A stretch of 64,000 bases of DNA from Kushneria avicenniae (GCF_900112585.1 NZ_FOLY01000009.1:1-64000), one strand, 5' to 3'. Numbered from the stretch's first letter, positions 51,105 through 59,846 are shown. Notes: generated from the letters alone by a model not told the origin. A program made the numbers and translations.

Positions 51105-52778
51105 ATGCTGTCTCAGCTATCCATCAGTAACTACGCCATCGTTGAACATCTCGAACTGGATTTTCGGGATGGCATGACGGCCATCACCGGCGAGACCGGT
51201 GCCGGCAAATCCATTCTTCTGGATACCCTGTCACTGTGTCTTGGAGAAAGAGCCGACGCCGGCAGCGTTCGTCATGGTGCCAGCCGGGCAGACCTGGCCG
51301 CCCGTTTTGATATCGAACAGCTGCCCGACGCCCGTGCCTGGCTTGCCGAGCGTGATCTGGACGAGTCGGAATGTCTGCTGCGTCGCTCGGTGACGGCCAA
51401 TGGCCGTTCGAAGGCCTGGATCAATGGCGTGCCGGCCACGCTGGCCGATCTCAAGGCGTTAAGCGAGCACCTGATCGATATCCATGGACAGCATGCTCAT
51501 CAGACGCTGATGCGCGAAGAGACTCATCTGCGCTTGCTGGATGACTTTGCCGGTCACGCCGATGAGGTCGAGCAGCTCACACAGATCCATCGCCAATGGC
51601 AGCAGGCCAGCCGTCGTCTTAAAGCGGCGCGTGAAAACGGCGATGAGCAGCAGGCACGCAGCCAGTTGCTGCGCTATCAGGTGGAGGAGCTCGACAGTCT
51701 GTCGCTGGGAGAGGAGGAACTTGCCGCACTGGAAGATGAACAGACCCGACTGGGCAATGCCGAGGAACTCATCACGCAGGCACAGTTTGCCGCCGACTGC
51801 TGCGATGACGAGGAAAGCGGCGCGCTGACTCGACTGACTCAGGCAAGACAACGGCTTGAGCAGCTCCCCGGCAGCGACAGCGGCGCGCTGATCAATATCC
51901 TGAACATGCTGAATGATGCCTGCATTCAGCTGCAGGAGGCCGGCTATGAGCTGCACCGCTACGTCAGCAATACCGAACTCGATCCTGATCGCCTGATGAC
52001 GGTTGAATCGCGCCTGGCGGAAATCCATCGCATTGCCCGCAAGCATCACGTCATGCCCGAAGAGGTGCCGGCACTGCATCAGCGTCTGCAAAAGGAGCTC
52101 TCGGCGCTGCAGAAGGGCGGAGAAGACATGGAGACGCTGATAGAGGCCACGGAAACGGCGCGTACCGCCTGGCGTGAACTGGCACACAGGATCTCTGAAC
52201 AGCGCGTTGAGGCAGCACAGCGCATGGGCGCAGAAGTGCAGTCGCAGCTGGCCTTTCTGGGCATGGAGAAGGCAAATTTCACCGTTGAAGTGGCGCGTCG
52301 GGACAGTGCTCAGCCGGAAGGCATGGATCGGGTCAGCTTTTTGATCAGCGCTAACCCCGGGCAGCCGGCTCGCGCTCTGACAAGGGTCGCCTCGGGCGGC
52401 GAACTCTCCAGGGTAAGCCTTGCCATCCAGGTGGTGGCAGCGCAGCACAGCACCATCCCGACGCTGGTCTTTGACGAGGTCGACGTCGGAATTTCAGGCG
52501 CCACGGCAGAAATTGTCGGACAGCTGTTACGTCAGCTGGGCAGTCACGGCCAGATCCTGTGCGTCACGCACCTGCCGCAGGTGGCGGCACAGGGACATCA
52601 GCATCTGCATATCGAGAAACAGGCAGATGAGCAGACAACCCACACCACCATGGCCATGCTTGATGAGGGCGGTCGCGTGCGAGAACTGGCTCGCATGCTG
52701 GGGGGCGTTCATCTATCCGAGCGCACGCTGGCCCATGCCCGGGAGATGCTGGACGTCAGCCAGCGCTCTGCTCACTGA
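51105..52778 (+). CDS. recN: DNA repair protein RecN
   Basis: SMC-like ATPase for double-strand break repair. Walker A GETGAGKS is at residues 29-36, a central coiled coil spans about 150-370, and the ABC signature (ASGGELSRVSLAIQV) and Walker B (TLVFDEVDVGISG) lie in the C-terminal lobe. The ATG at 51105 gives 557 aa behind a GGGAG site. It is divergent from grpE and SOS-controlled through the boxes upstream. Confidence 0.96.
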   Translation: MLSQLSISNYAIVEHLELDFRDGMTAITGETGAGKSILLDTLSLCLGERADAGSVRHGASRADLAARFDIEQLPDARAWLAERDLDESECLLRRSVTANGRSKAWINGVPATLADLKALSEHLIDIHGQHAHQTLMREETHLRLLDDFAGHADEVEQLTQIHRQWQQASRRLKAARENGDEQQARSQLLRYQVEELDSLSLGEEELAALEDEQTRLGNAEELITQAQFAADCCDDEESGALTRLTQARQRLEQLPGSDSGALINILNMLNDACIQLQEAGYELHRYVSNTELDPDRLMTVESRLAEIHRIARKHHVMPEEVPALHQRLQKELSALQKGGEDMETLIEATETARTAWRELAHRISEQRVEAAQRMGAEVQSQLAFLGMEKANFTVEVARRDSAQPEGMDRVSFLISANPGQPARALTRVASGGELSRVSLAIQVVAAQHSTIPTLVFDEVDVGISGATAEIVGQLLRQLGSHGQILCVTHLPQVAAQGHQHLHIEKQADEQTTHTTMAMLDEGGRVRELARMLGGVHLSERTLAHAREMLDVSQRSAH

Positions 52779-52802
52779 TCGGCACAGCTCGCTTTCGACG
52801 TT

Positions 52803-52830
52803 AAAACGCCGCGACATGTCGCGGCGTTTT
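52803..52830. terminator. Bidirectional terminator between recN and fur
   Basis: A perfect 14-bp palindrome arm pair (52803-52816 with 52817-52830) bounded by AAAA and TTTT serves both convergent genes. Confidence 0.9.
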
Positions 52831-52859
52831 CATGATCACCCCGGTCTGCATAGCACCAG

Positions 52860-53309
52860 TCAACGACGATTGCCGCCGTCCTGACGCGTGGCGCTGGACC
52901 CCTTGGGTCGGACATAGAGTACCAGGGCGTGATCGACCAGCTCATAGCCACGCTCTTCGGCCAGTTCACGCTGGCGACGTTCGATGTCACGATCAAAGAA
53001 CTCGACGACCTCACCGGTCTCCAGACACAGCATGTGATCGTGATGCTCTTCCTGAGACATCTCAAATACGGCGTGGCCACCATCAAAGTTATGGCGCACC
53101 ACAAGGCCTGCAGATTCAAACTGGGTCAACACACGATAGACCGTGGCCAGGCCAACGTCCTCACCGGAATCCAGCAGCGCCTTGTAGACGTCTTCTGCGC
53201 TCATGTGCAGATCCTCTTCCCGGGTTGCCTCGAGGATCTGAAGGATTTTTACGCGCGGCAGGGTCACCTTGAGCCCCGCCTTGCGTAACTCCTGATTTCT
53301 ATCGGCCAT
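52860..53309 (-). CDS. fur: Ferric uptake regulator Fur
   Basis: Fe(II)-dependent repressor. The N-terminal winged helix (GLKVTLPRVKILQILE; VGLATVYRVLTQFE) is followed by the metal/dimer domain with EEHHDHMLCLETGEVVEF. The first structural CxxC of E. coli Fur is replaced by a single Cys here, as in Pseudomonas Fur. The ATG at 53309 gives 149 aa. It is divergent from bamE, a conserved pairing. Confidence 0.96.
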   Translation of the reverse strand: MADRNQELRKAGLKVTLPRVKILQILEATREEDLHMSAEDVYKALLDSGEDVGLATVYRVLTQFESAGLVVRHNFDGGHAVFEMSQEEHHDHMLCLETGEVVEFFDRDIERRQRELAEERGYELVDHALVLYVRPKGSSATRQDGGNRR

Positions 53310-53382
53310 GGTAGCTCTTCGCAGTCTCTGGATGTATCGGGTATGATCGATCAAGGCAAACGATAGGGAAAGTCCCAGGCAA

Positions 53383-53823
53383 ATGCAAAAAACGCTCAAG
53401 CTTATAATTTTTTCTTTTCTGTTCAGCCTGTTAGCAGCGTGCGTCTATAAGCGCGACCTGCCACAGGGCAACCTCATCACTCCCGACATGGTGTCGCAGT
53501 TACAGCCCGGCATGAGCCGTCAGCAGGTCGTACAGGTCATGGGCAGCCCCCTGATGTACAACGCCTTTGACGATGCACGCTGGAACTATATCTATCGGCT
53601 CAAGGATGCTGACGACAATATCACTGAAAAGCAGGTCGCGCTTGTCTTTAATGGCAATCAGCTTGCCGACATCGAGACCAGTGGTGACATCGACGCCAGC
53701 CCGAGAATGCAGCAGCGCGATGCGCCTGCCTCTGCCGCCGCTGCGGGTCCGGGAGAAAACATCTCGCCGGTGGGCACCCCCACCTCCAATCCTGAGGGCG
53801 GCTCCGCTGACCCCACGCTGTAA
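53383..53823 (+). CDS. bamE: Outer membrane assembly lipoprotein BamE (OmlA/SmpA)
   Basis: Lipoprotein of the BAM complex that inserts outer-membrane beta-barrels. It has a signal peptide with lipobox LLAAC (Cys about residue 20), then the BamE domain: GNLITPDMVSQLQPGMSRQQVVQVMGSP and WNYIYRL. A Pro/Ala/Gly-rich C-terminal tail makes it 146 aa, longer than E. coli (113). It is divergent from fur with a 73-bp gap. Confidence 0.94.
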   Translation: MQKTLKLIIFSFLFSLLAACVYKRDLPQGNLITPDMVSQLQPGMSRQQVVQVMGSPLMYNAFDDARWNYIYRLKDADDNITEKQVALVFNGNQLADIETSGDIDASPRMQQRDAPASAAAAGPGENISPVGTPTSNPEGGSADPTL

Positions 53824-53849
53824 GCCATCGCAGCATTTTCCTTTCAGGT

Positions 53850-54152
53850 CTATCGTCGGGCTCTGGCCCGGCGAGCCTGTTTGGGATCGATCTGAAGCGG
53901 TCGGTAAATCTCGATGCGATCCCCCTGCCGCACGATTCGATCTTCCGGTGCCTTGATATGCTCGCCAAAAATGCCCAGCTGCAGCAACTCGATCGGGATA
54001 TCTGCAAGCTCGTTGATCCGGCAACACAATCCTGACATTTCCAGCGCAGCCAGAACCGTCGTTCCCTGAGGCACAGCGACGGTTTCAAGATATTGCCTTT
54101 CAGGCGTCGCCCAGGCAACTTCACAGGTAATACTGCCTTCTTTCTCCTGCAT
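53850..54152 (-). CDS. rnfH: RnfH family ubiquitin-like protein
   Basis: The 100-aa protein has the beta-grasp RnfH pattern (EVAWATPERQYLETVAVPQGTTVLAAL; VRQGDRIEIYRPL), with a basic tail RRARARR. Its function is unproven. It overlaps the ratA stop by ATGA, the near-universal ratA-rnfH pair. Confidence 0.9.
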   Translation of the reverse strand: MQEKEGSITCEVAWATPERQYLETVAVPQGTTVLAALEMSGLCCRINELADIPIELLQLGIFGEHIKAPEDRIVRQGDRIEIYRPLQIDPKQARRARARR

Positions 54153-54586
54153 CAGCGTCCATACACCCTGTCTGCGCGCTCAATAAAGGCATCGACCAGC
54201 TGACCTGCCAGCTGATTGAAAAGGCGCCCGAAGGCCATTCCCAACAGACGGCTCGAGAATTCAAACTCCAGATGCAGCTCTACCCTGCAGGAGCGATCAT
54301 CCAGCGACACGAACTTCCAGTAACCCTCAAAACGCTTGAAGGGACCGCTGGCCAGCGACAGGTCGACACGATCAAAGGGTGTCAGCTCGTTGCGGGTACG
54401 AAAGGTCTGCTCAATCCCTCCCTTGCCCAGCGTCAGTTCACCTATCAGGTGGCTCTCTCTTCTTTCCACCGTCCTTGCATTGCGGCAGTTGGGTAAAAAC
54501 TCGGGATAGCGCTCAAAATCATTGACCAGATCAAACATTTGCTGATCGGTGTGGCGCACCATCGCGGAGCGATCAACGGTGGGCAT
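54152..54586 (-). CDS. ratA: RatA/Coq10-type START-domain protein
   Basis: SRPBCC fold, with AMVRHTDQQMFDLVNDFERYPEFLPNC, GPFKRFEGYW and a C-terminal helix. The E. coli homologue is reported as a 50S-binding toxin; relatives bind ubiquinone. The ATG at 54586 gives 144 aa. It is divergent from smpB and next to ssrA. Confidence 0.92.
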   Translation of the reverse strand: MPTVDRSAMVRHTDQQMFDLVNDFERYPEFLPNCRNARTVERRESHLIGELTLGKGGIEQTFRTRNELTPFDRVDLSLASGPFKRFEGYWKFVSLDDRSCRVELHLEFEFSSRLLGMAFGRLFNQLAGQLVDAFIERADRVYGR

Positions 54587-54739
54587 GCCCTTCTCCCATG
54601 ACGCAGGCACGCTCAGAGCGTACCATGGTTGACGTTTATTCACACATGCTTGAATGATATCACGCCTCCCCCCATTTCAAGGTGAGACCGCGCATGTGAT
54701 GGTTTGCATGATTTTTATAGTCAAGGAGATGACATTTCG

Positions 54740-55216
54740 ATGGGCAAGAAGAAACATCAGCCCTCAGGCAATCTGATTGCCCAGAACCGCAAGGCACGCC
54801 ATGAGTATCACATTGAAGAAGCCTTTGAGGCAGGTCTGGCGCTGTCAGGATGGGAGGTCAAGAGCCTGCGTGCCGGCAAGGCGCAGTTGACAGACACCTA
54901 CATTCTGGTACGCCGCGGTGAAGCCTGGCTCATGGGTTCTCATTTCACGCCGCTGAGCACCACCAGCACGCATGCCGTGGCAGAGCCTGATCGGACGAGA
55001 AAACTTTTGCTGCACAAAAAGGAGATCGCCAGAATCTTCTCACGCACCCAGGACAAGGGGCATACCTGCGTGCCACTGCGCCTTTACTGGAAAGGGCATA
55101 TCGTCAAGTGCGAACTGGCGCTGGTGGTCGGCAAGCAAAAACATGACAAGCGGGAAACCGAAAAGCGTCGTGACTGGGATCGTCAGAAGGCCCGCGTCAT
55201 TCGTGAACAGCGCTAG
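54740..55216 (+). CDS. smpB: SsrA-binding protein SmpB
   Basis: Partner of tmRNA in trans-translation. The OB-fold has [29 protein letters not shown], and the basic C-terminal tail ([20 protein letters not shown]) enters the empty mRNA channel. The ATG at 54740 gives 158 aa. The ssrA gene follows 110 bp downstream on the same strand. Confidence 0.96.
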   Translation: MGKKKHQPSGNLIAQNRKARHEYHIEEAFEAGLALSGWEVKSLRAGKAQLTDTYILVRRGEAWLMGSHFTPLSTTSTHAVAEPDRTRKLLLHKKEIARIFSRTQDKGHTCVPLRLYWKGHIVKCELALVVGKQKHDKRETEKRRDWDRQKARVIREQR

Positions 55217-55284
55217 CCTGCAGACACGTCAGCGTCACCGCTGATCACTCGCAGGGTATAACGTGCCGTTTACTCAGGAAGCGA

Positions 55285-55313
55285 TTGGCGCCAGCGGGGA
55301 TTGTTGCTACAAT
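55285..55313 (+). promoter_or_regulatory. Promoter of ssrA
   Basis: TTGGCG (55285-55290) and TACAAT (55308-55313) have a 17-bp spacer. Transcription would begin a few bases before the mature tmRNA 5' end. Confidence 0.7.
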
Positions 55314-55326
55314 CCTTCGGTGATCA

Positions 55327-55708
55327 GGGGGCGTTCTGGATTCGACGCCGGTTGCAGATCCTGAGGTGCATGCCGAGAGCGTAACGTATCTCGTAAATCC
55401 CACGTTACTTTAAAATAGTCGCAAACGACGAAAACTATGCTCAAGAGGGCGCGCTGGCAGCATAAACCCTGCTGGTAACCTTCTTACCCCGAAGCGATGT
55501 GCCTGTTCATCGTGACGGGGCTACGAGCTAAAGCTGACAGGATCGCGATTGATTTTGTTCTCGCGTCAATTGCTAAACATTAGAGAGCCCGTTGCATCGG
55601 ATCCTGCTCGTCGGAGCCGATGCGGTTGAATCAAAAGACGAAACTAAGCATGTAGAGCTGATGGACGAGTGCCGGCGGACGGGGGTTCAACTCCCCCCGC
55701 CTCCACCA
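55327..55708 (+). ncRNA. ssrA: tmRNA (transfer-messenger RNA)
   Basis: One-piece tmRNA, about 382 nt. The 5' end (GGGGGCG at 55327) pairs with CGCCTCC before the encoded CCA at 55706-55708. The tRNA-like T-arm (GGGGGTTCAACTCCCCC) and the 5' TTCTGGATTCGACG are conserved. The internal frame at 55421-55465 encodes the degradation tag. It rescues stalled ribosomes with SmpB. tmRNA 3' ends are common integration sites. Confidence 0.96.
55421..55465 (+). other. tmRNA proteolysis-tag reading frame
   Basis: The resume codon GCA at 55421 begins ANDENYAQEGALAA followed by TAA. The ANDENYA start and the ALAA end match the gammaproteobacterial tag recognised by ClpXP and related proteases. This tag is four residues longer than E. 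coli's ANDENYALAA. Confidence 0.92.
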
Positions 55709-55715
55709 AACATTG

Positions 55716-55748
55716 AAAAGGCCGCTGATTTTTTCAGCGGCCTTTTTG
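55716..55748 (+). terminator. Intrinsic terminator of ssrA
   Basis: A 9-bp GC stem (55720-55728 with 55734-55742), A-flanked and followed by TTTTT. Confidence 0.92.
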
Positions 55749-56383
55749 ATACCCATCACTTTATCAATCAACATTTATCGTCCTGACTATAAATTCTGGA
55801 CATGGCATTCCTTTTAAAAAAATTATTTTAATGGCTCAAATTATGTCGCCATATTTTAATATTTCTATATACATCCAGGATACAATCCTTGGATTTTTCA
55901 AATGACATACTGATTTATTATCAGGGCCACGTATTTGAAACCGGTCTGCTATCCTCGCGTTTCCTGATGGCGCTCTTGCGCGTTCCGGCCTACCTGTCAT
56001 GGCAGGTAACGCGCTCTAATAATACGAGCCATTCAAGCTGTTTTTTAATTTTCCCTGCTCGTCAGCCGCCGATTATGCCGAAAGTAACGAAAGTTACATA
56101 ATATGATCAACAACACCACTTCGGCACATTTCGGCAACAAGTACGCTGCCAATATAACGCTATTGCAGCCAGCATATCGGAATGATGTTTTCATGAATGG
56201 CGCCGTATGATTTTTCGGAGCAAACTGAAAAATCATACGGATACCTTCATACACGGTTCAGCGAAGTTTAATTTATTCGTTAACCGGCAGGGTTATTCAT
56301 GGCCATCAAGGACATTGCCCGATACATCAGCCAATTATCAGGCAGGGCTGTATCGCAGGGTATCCAAGAATGAAGGAGGGCAT
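55749..56383 (+). other. AT-rich intergenic stretch after ssrA with inverted repeats
   Basis: About 635 bp with no convincing gene; base composition is visibly more A/T-rich than the flanks. It contains an imperfect hairpin at 55978-56014 (GCGCGTT/AACGCGC outer arms, ACCTG/CAGGT inner arms) and a 14-bp perfect inverted repeat at 56203-56240. A small open frame at 55889-56101 has no ribosome site and no recognisable features. It may be a decayed mobile element or a long 5' region of the following gene. Confidence 0.6.
56203..56240. repeat. 14-bp perfect inverted repeat
   Basis: Arms 56203-56216 and 56227-56240 (CCGTATGATTTTTC and its complement) are separated by 10 bp, about 145 bp before the ATP-grasp gene. 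It could be an operator or the remnant of a mobile element. Confidence 0.8.
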
Positions 56384-57355
56384 ATGCCCAGGGCCGTAAA
56401 AAACCTGTTTGCCGACTCGCTGACGGCTGATTCGGAGCCTCAAATGAAGAAGCAGGACAGCGGGGCTGTCGATGTGGAGAAGAAGGACCACATCGGTGAA
56501 TACTTGCGTCTGGCGCGTCGCAGCATCATGAGTGTCCTTCCTGACAAGTGGCATACGGCGCTTCGCTATCGACGGGTATTCGGTGAATTCCCGGATCTGA
56601 AAAATCCGCGCACGTTCAATGAAAAAATCTGTCATCGCAAAATCAATCCTCAGCCCATCTATTCCGTGCTGAGCGACAAGATTGCGGCACGTGATTATGT
56701 GGCACACACCATTGGTGAACAGTATCTGGTCCCCTGCTATGCCATAGAGTCCGAGCCTACGCCGGCGACCTATGCCGCGCTGCCGGAAAGCTTCGTCATG
56801 AAGGCCAATCACGGCTTTGGTTACAACCTGCTGGTGCGCGACAAGGTCGATCATCCGTTCCCCCAGATCTACAATCTAGGGCGGCACTGGCTGGGTCAGG
56901 ACTTCTACGATACATGCCGCGAAGCGCACTATCGCGAGATCAAGCCGCGCCTGATCTTTGAAAAGCTGCTTCTGGATGATCTCGGCAACATTCCCAAGGA
57001 CTTCAAATTCCACTGTTTCCAGCGTGAAGGCGAAGACCCGGTTGTTTTTATTGAGGTAACCCACGACCGTTTTACCAACTACAAGGTCGATTTTTATAAT
57101 CAGGACTGGGAACTGGTTGAAATTCGTCGACCCGAGGTCAGCACCGGGCAAGCCATGCCTCGCCCGCAGCAGCTTGACGAAGCTCTTGATCTGGCACTCA
57201 AGCTTGCCAACGGATTCTCCTACGTACGCGTGGATTTTTATCTCGTGGGTGACGCCATCTATTTTGGCGAAATGACCTTTACACCCACGGCCGGACTGAC
57301 CAAGTTCAAGGATCGCGAAACCGATCGTCAGTGGGGCGCTCTGTTCGACGTCTAG
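56384..57355 (+). CDS. TupA-like ATP-grasp family protein (ATP-grasp fold amidoligase type)
   Basis: The 323-aa protein resembles PF14305: YRRVFGEFPDLKNPRTFNEKI near the N-terminus, DKIAARDYVAHTIGEQYLVP, FVMKANHGFGYN, and the ATP-grasp end YVRVDFYLVGDAIYFGEMTFTPTAG. Members usually sit in surface polysaccharide clusters. The ATG at 56384 with GGAGG upstream is preferred; the frame is open to 56207. Here it stands alone next to tmRNA, suggesting acquisition or displacement from a polysaccharide locus. The substrate is unknown. Confidence 0.75.
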   Translation: MPRAVKNLFADSLTADSEPQMKKQDSGAVDVEKKDHIGEYLRLARRSIMSVLPDKWHTALRYRRVFGEFPDLKNPRTFNEKICHRKINPQPIYSVLSDKIAARDYVAHTIGEQYLVPCYAIESEPTPATYAALPESFVMKANHGFGYNLLVRDKVDHPFPQIYNLGRHWLGQDFYDTCREAHYREIKPRLIFEKLLLDDLGNIPKDFKFHCFQREGEDPVVFIEVTHDRFTNYKVDFYNQDWELVEIRRPEVSTGQAMPRPQQLDEALDLALKLANGFSYVRVDFYLVGDAIYFGEMTFTPTAGLTKFKDRETDRQWGALFDV

Positions 57356-57403
57356 TGCACAGGATATGACATGGCAATCAGTAGATTGCCATGTCGCGTG
57401 CGG

Positions 57404-58114
57404 TTACCGCTCATTGCCACCAGCTGAATTCAATGGCATACGAAGGTCACGCTGCCACCGGCGCACCTTCAAGCGTTGACGGCGCTTGCCCAGCTGCTGA
57501 GTGCCGATTGTCTCAGGCACAAGACTCAGTTTTTTGTCGTCATCGTATTTCATATTGAAGCGCCGACTGGCGCCGATCGGACTTGTTTCTGCCCCGAAAA
57601 TCATGATCAGGCGAATTTCGACGTTACTGAACCCTGCCTCACCGGTCGGCCGGCAGCTTTCGTCCACACTGATACCATGTTCACTGGCTACCTTCTGCAG
57701 CAGCGTTCTGAAAGTACCCGCATTCATGTACTCCCCTGACCCAAGCGGCCCCTGTCGTGTGACCTGACGTAACTCCTTCGCGTCTACCTCATTGCCGCCC
57801 TCGCCCTGCTTGTCGACGGTGTCGGTAACGTCAGTCACATACTGCCCATCACTGGTTTCAAGCTTGACGATAATGCTGTCGACGAATACTGCCGACTGAC
57901 TCATGTTGCTGACGATACAGCGCGAATCGATACCACGCCCATAGCCGTGGTTGATGATGATCTGGGGACGCCGCTGCATGCGAAAGTTATGTAAAAGCAG
58001 CTGCAGATAGACACCCCATATCACCAGCATGCCAACGCTGGTCAGGCCACTGAACACCGTGGCGTTTTCCTGTATCCAGCTCCACAGATTGCTCAAAAAA
58101 TAGATCACTTTCAT
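57404..58114 (-). CDS. Uncharacterised protein with one N-terminal membrane helix
   Basis: I do not recognise the family. A hydrophobic helix at about residues 18-40 (SGLTSVGMLVIWGVYLQLLL) is followed by a soluble domain of about 190 residues with beta-strand-like segments and a basic C-terminus (GKRRQRLKVRRWQRD). The start is uncertain: the ATG at 58114 (MKVIYFLSNLW) is adjacent to AGGGG; an ATG at 58165 is also open. It is convergent with the ATP-grasp gene and divergent from the Yip1-like gene. Confidence 0.55.
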   Translation of the reverse strand: MKVIYFLSNLWSWIQENATVFSGLTSVGMLVIWGVYLQLLLHNFRMQRRPQIIINHGYGRGIDSRCIVSNMSQSAVFVDSIIVKLETSDGQYVTDVTDTVDKQGEGGNEVDAKELRQVTRQGPLGSGEYMNAGTFRTLLQKVASEHGISVDESCRPTGEAGFSNVEIRLIMIFGAETSPIGASRRFNMKYDDDKKLSLVPETIGTQQLGKRRQRLKVRRWQRDLRMPLNSAGGNER

Positions 58115-58382
58115 CCCCTGAAGGTCAGCATCCGGACACTCCCTCTGCCTTGTTCGCAAGGGCATGACACTCGTTGGGTCAAGCCTGGCTGAAAAGGGAG
58201 CTCTCTGCCTGTATCCATCTCTTTATCGACCAATGGATACCTTCTGCAGACTCATCGATCAGAAGCTCATGGCTATAGTATTGATGAGAGCGTCGCCATC
58301 CTGCGGTCAGCTGTATGACATGTGGCCCGCTCGCCTGCGATATCAACACGGTCTGGACCATAAAGGGTCCTGGGAGCGCATC

Positions 58383-58976
58383 ATGATTCATCATGTCTGG
58401 GGCCTGATGGCTCACCCTCACCGAGAGTGGAAGCACATCAAGGGAGAGCATGAAAGCGCAACACACATGTATGCCAGCCACGTTTTACTGCTGGCTGCTG
58501 TCCCTGTCGTCAGTGCCTTCATCGGCACCACCACCACGGGCTGGGATTTCGGTCGTTCTACTGTAGTCACCCTGTCGGTCATCAGCGCTCTGCAGCTGGC
58601 CATCATCTTCTATCTGGCCATTCTGGGAGCCATTGCCCTGATGGGGCTTGTCATCCATCGCATGGCGCAGCGCTATCCCTCTCATCCAAACCTGAATCAC
58701 TGCATCGTTTTTGCAGGATATGTGGCAACACCGATGTTTCTGGCGGGGCTTGTCGCCCTTTACCCACTATTGTGGCTGTGCGTTCTGGCGGGTATTGCAG
58801 GGCTTTGCTATACGGGATATCTGCTCTATCTGGGCATTCCGGGCTTTCTGGACATTGACAGTAAAGAAGGGTTCATCGTATCCAGCTCGACACTGGGTAT
58901 TGGCGTACTCGTACTCGAGGTGCTGCTTGCCATTGCCGTGCTGCTGTGGGGATATGGCGCGCATCTGGTCTACTGA
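58383..58976 (+). CDS. Yip1-family integral membrane protein
   Basis: The 197-aa protein starts MIHHVWGLMAHPHREWKHI, the typical N-terminal amphipathic part of Yip1/DUF1282 proteins. Five hydrophobic segments follow (about residues 33-50, 60-85, 100-125, 125-148, 165-195). Its function is unknown. The ATG at 58383 has a GGGAG site; the open frame continues to 58164 without similarity. Confidence 0.75.
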   Translation: MIHHVWGLMAHPHREWKHIKGEHESATHMYASHVLLLAAVPVVSAFIGTTTTGWDFGRSTVVTLSVISALQLAIIFYLAILGAIALMGLVIHRMAQRYPSHPNLNHCIVFAGYVATPMFLAGLVALYPLLWLCVLAGIAGLCYTGYLLYLGIPGFLDIDSKEGFIVSSSTLGIGVLVLEVLLAIAVLLWGYGAHLVY

Positions 58977-59009
58977 TGCATGAAGGGTAAACAAAAGCGA
59001 AGGATCAAC

Positions 59010-59047
59010 TTAAAAACAAAAAGGGAGCTGCCGATGGCAGCTCCCTT
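59010..59047 (-). terminator. Terminator of the cold-shock gene
   Basis: A 12-bp stem (59021-59032 with 59036-59047) is followed on the minus strand by TTTTTGTTTTT. Confidence 0.9.
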
Positions 59048-59071
59048 TACAGCAGAATTTAATCTACCGGA

Positions 59072-59275
59072 TTACTCGGGGCGAATGGCCGAGGCCTGCA
59101 GACCTTTCTTGCCCTGAGTGACGTTGAAGGAGACCTTCTGGCCTTCCTGCAGCGATTTGAAACCTTCTGCCTGAATTTCGGAGAAGTGTGCGAACAGATC
59201 GTCGCCACCATCATCAGGAGAGATGAAACCGAAACCCTTGCTGTCGTTGAACCACTTAACAGTGCCAGTTGCCAT
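59072..59275 (-). CDS. Cold-shock domain protein (CspA family)
   Basis: A single 67-aa cold-shock domain with RNP1 KGFGFISP and RNP2 DLFAHFS, and the N-terminus [14 protein letters not shown]. It binds single-stranded nucleic acid and acts as an RNA chaperone. Which paralogue (cspA, cspD or other) cannot be told from this window. It is preceded by a long gene-free region, as expected for a regulated 5' UTR. Confidence 0.94.
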   Translation of the reverse strand: MATGTVKWFNDSKGFGFISPDDGGDDLFAHFSEIQAEGFKSLQEGQKVSFNVTQGKKGLQASAIRPE

Positions 59276-59605
59276 GCTTTTGATACCTGTGCAATAAATT
59301 AATGATGGTTAGCCCCCAGCGGGCAGGAACAAGATAGCCATTCATATGCTCTCGACAGGATCGATTACAACTGACGATATACTGCCTTGTTAACCACCTC
59401 GGTCCATAGTGCACCTATCCCCCCACCCGGTCAAGTGGCCCTTTAGTAGGAAGTATAAAACGCACATCACGGGGTCTGCAGCCGACATGGTGGTCTGCTG
59501 AGGTAACAAATAAAGGGGCTCGGAAGACAGCAGATGCTTCTCTGTCTGAGACAGCAGGAGGGCTGCAGCAAGGTGGCATGAGTATTCGGCGGCTGACAGA
59601 GAGGC
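59276..59605 (-). other. Gene-free region upstream of the cold-shock gene
   Basis: About 330 bp without a supportable gene. The part next to the csp start probably holds its promoter and a leader; TTAACA-N18-TGTAAT on the minus strand near 59365-59395 is a possible promoter. I see no clear cold-box. The remainder shows nothing distinctive. Confidence 0.4.
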
Positions 59606-59632
59606 ACAAAAAAACCGCCGTAAGGCGGTTTA
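59606..59632 (-). terminator. Terminator of the tRNA-Phe/Gln/Thr cluster
   Basis: An 8-bp stem (59612-59619 with 59624-59631) with a 4-nt loop is followed on the minus strand by TTTTTTTG. Confidence 0.88.
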
Positions 59633-59664
59633 TTCTTTCGATATTGCCTGCGTGCAATTCGAAA

Positions 59665-59740
<76 letters not shown>

Positions 59741-59766
59741 ACGTTCAGCATCGTTGAACACTGAAG

Positions 59767-59841
59767 TGGCTGGGGTACCAGGACTCGAACCTGGGAATGC
59801 CGATACCAAAAACCGGTGCCTTACCACTTGGCTATACCCCA
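59767..59841 (-). tRNA. tRNA-Gln (TTG)
   Basis: 75 nt with encoded CCA; acceptor TGGGGTA, anticodon loop TTTTGGT giving TTG. It is second in the cluster. Confidence 0.95.
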
Positions 59842-59846
59842 GCAGA

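Noticed and set aside
55889..56101. 70-aa frame in the post-ssrA AT-rich stretch
   Set aside because: No ribosome-binding site, no recognisable domain, and it contains a nested hairpin; not supported as a gene.
55327..57355. A complete genomic island at ssrA
   Set aside because: No integrase, no transposase and no repeated tmRNA 3' end can be seen within the window; only a possible remnant.
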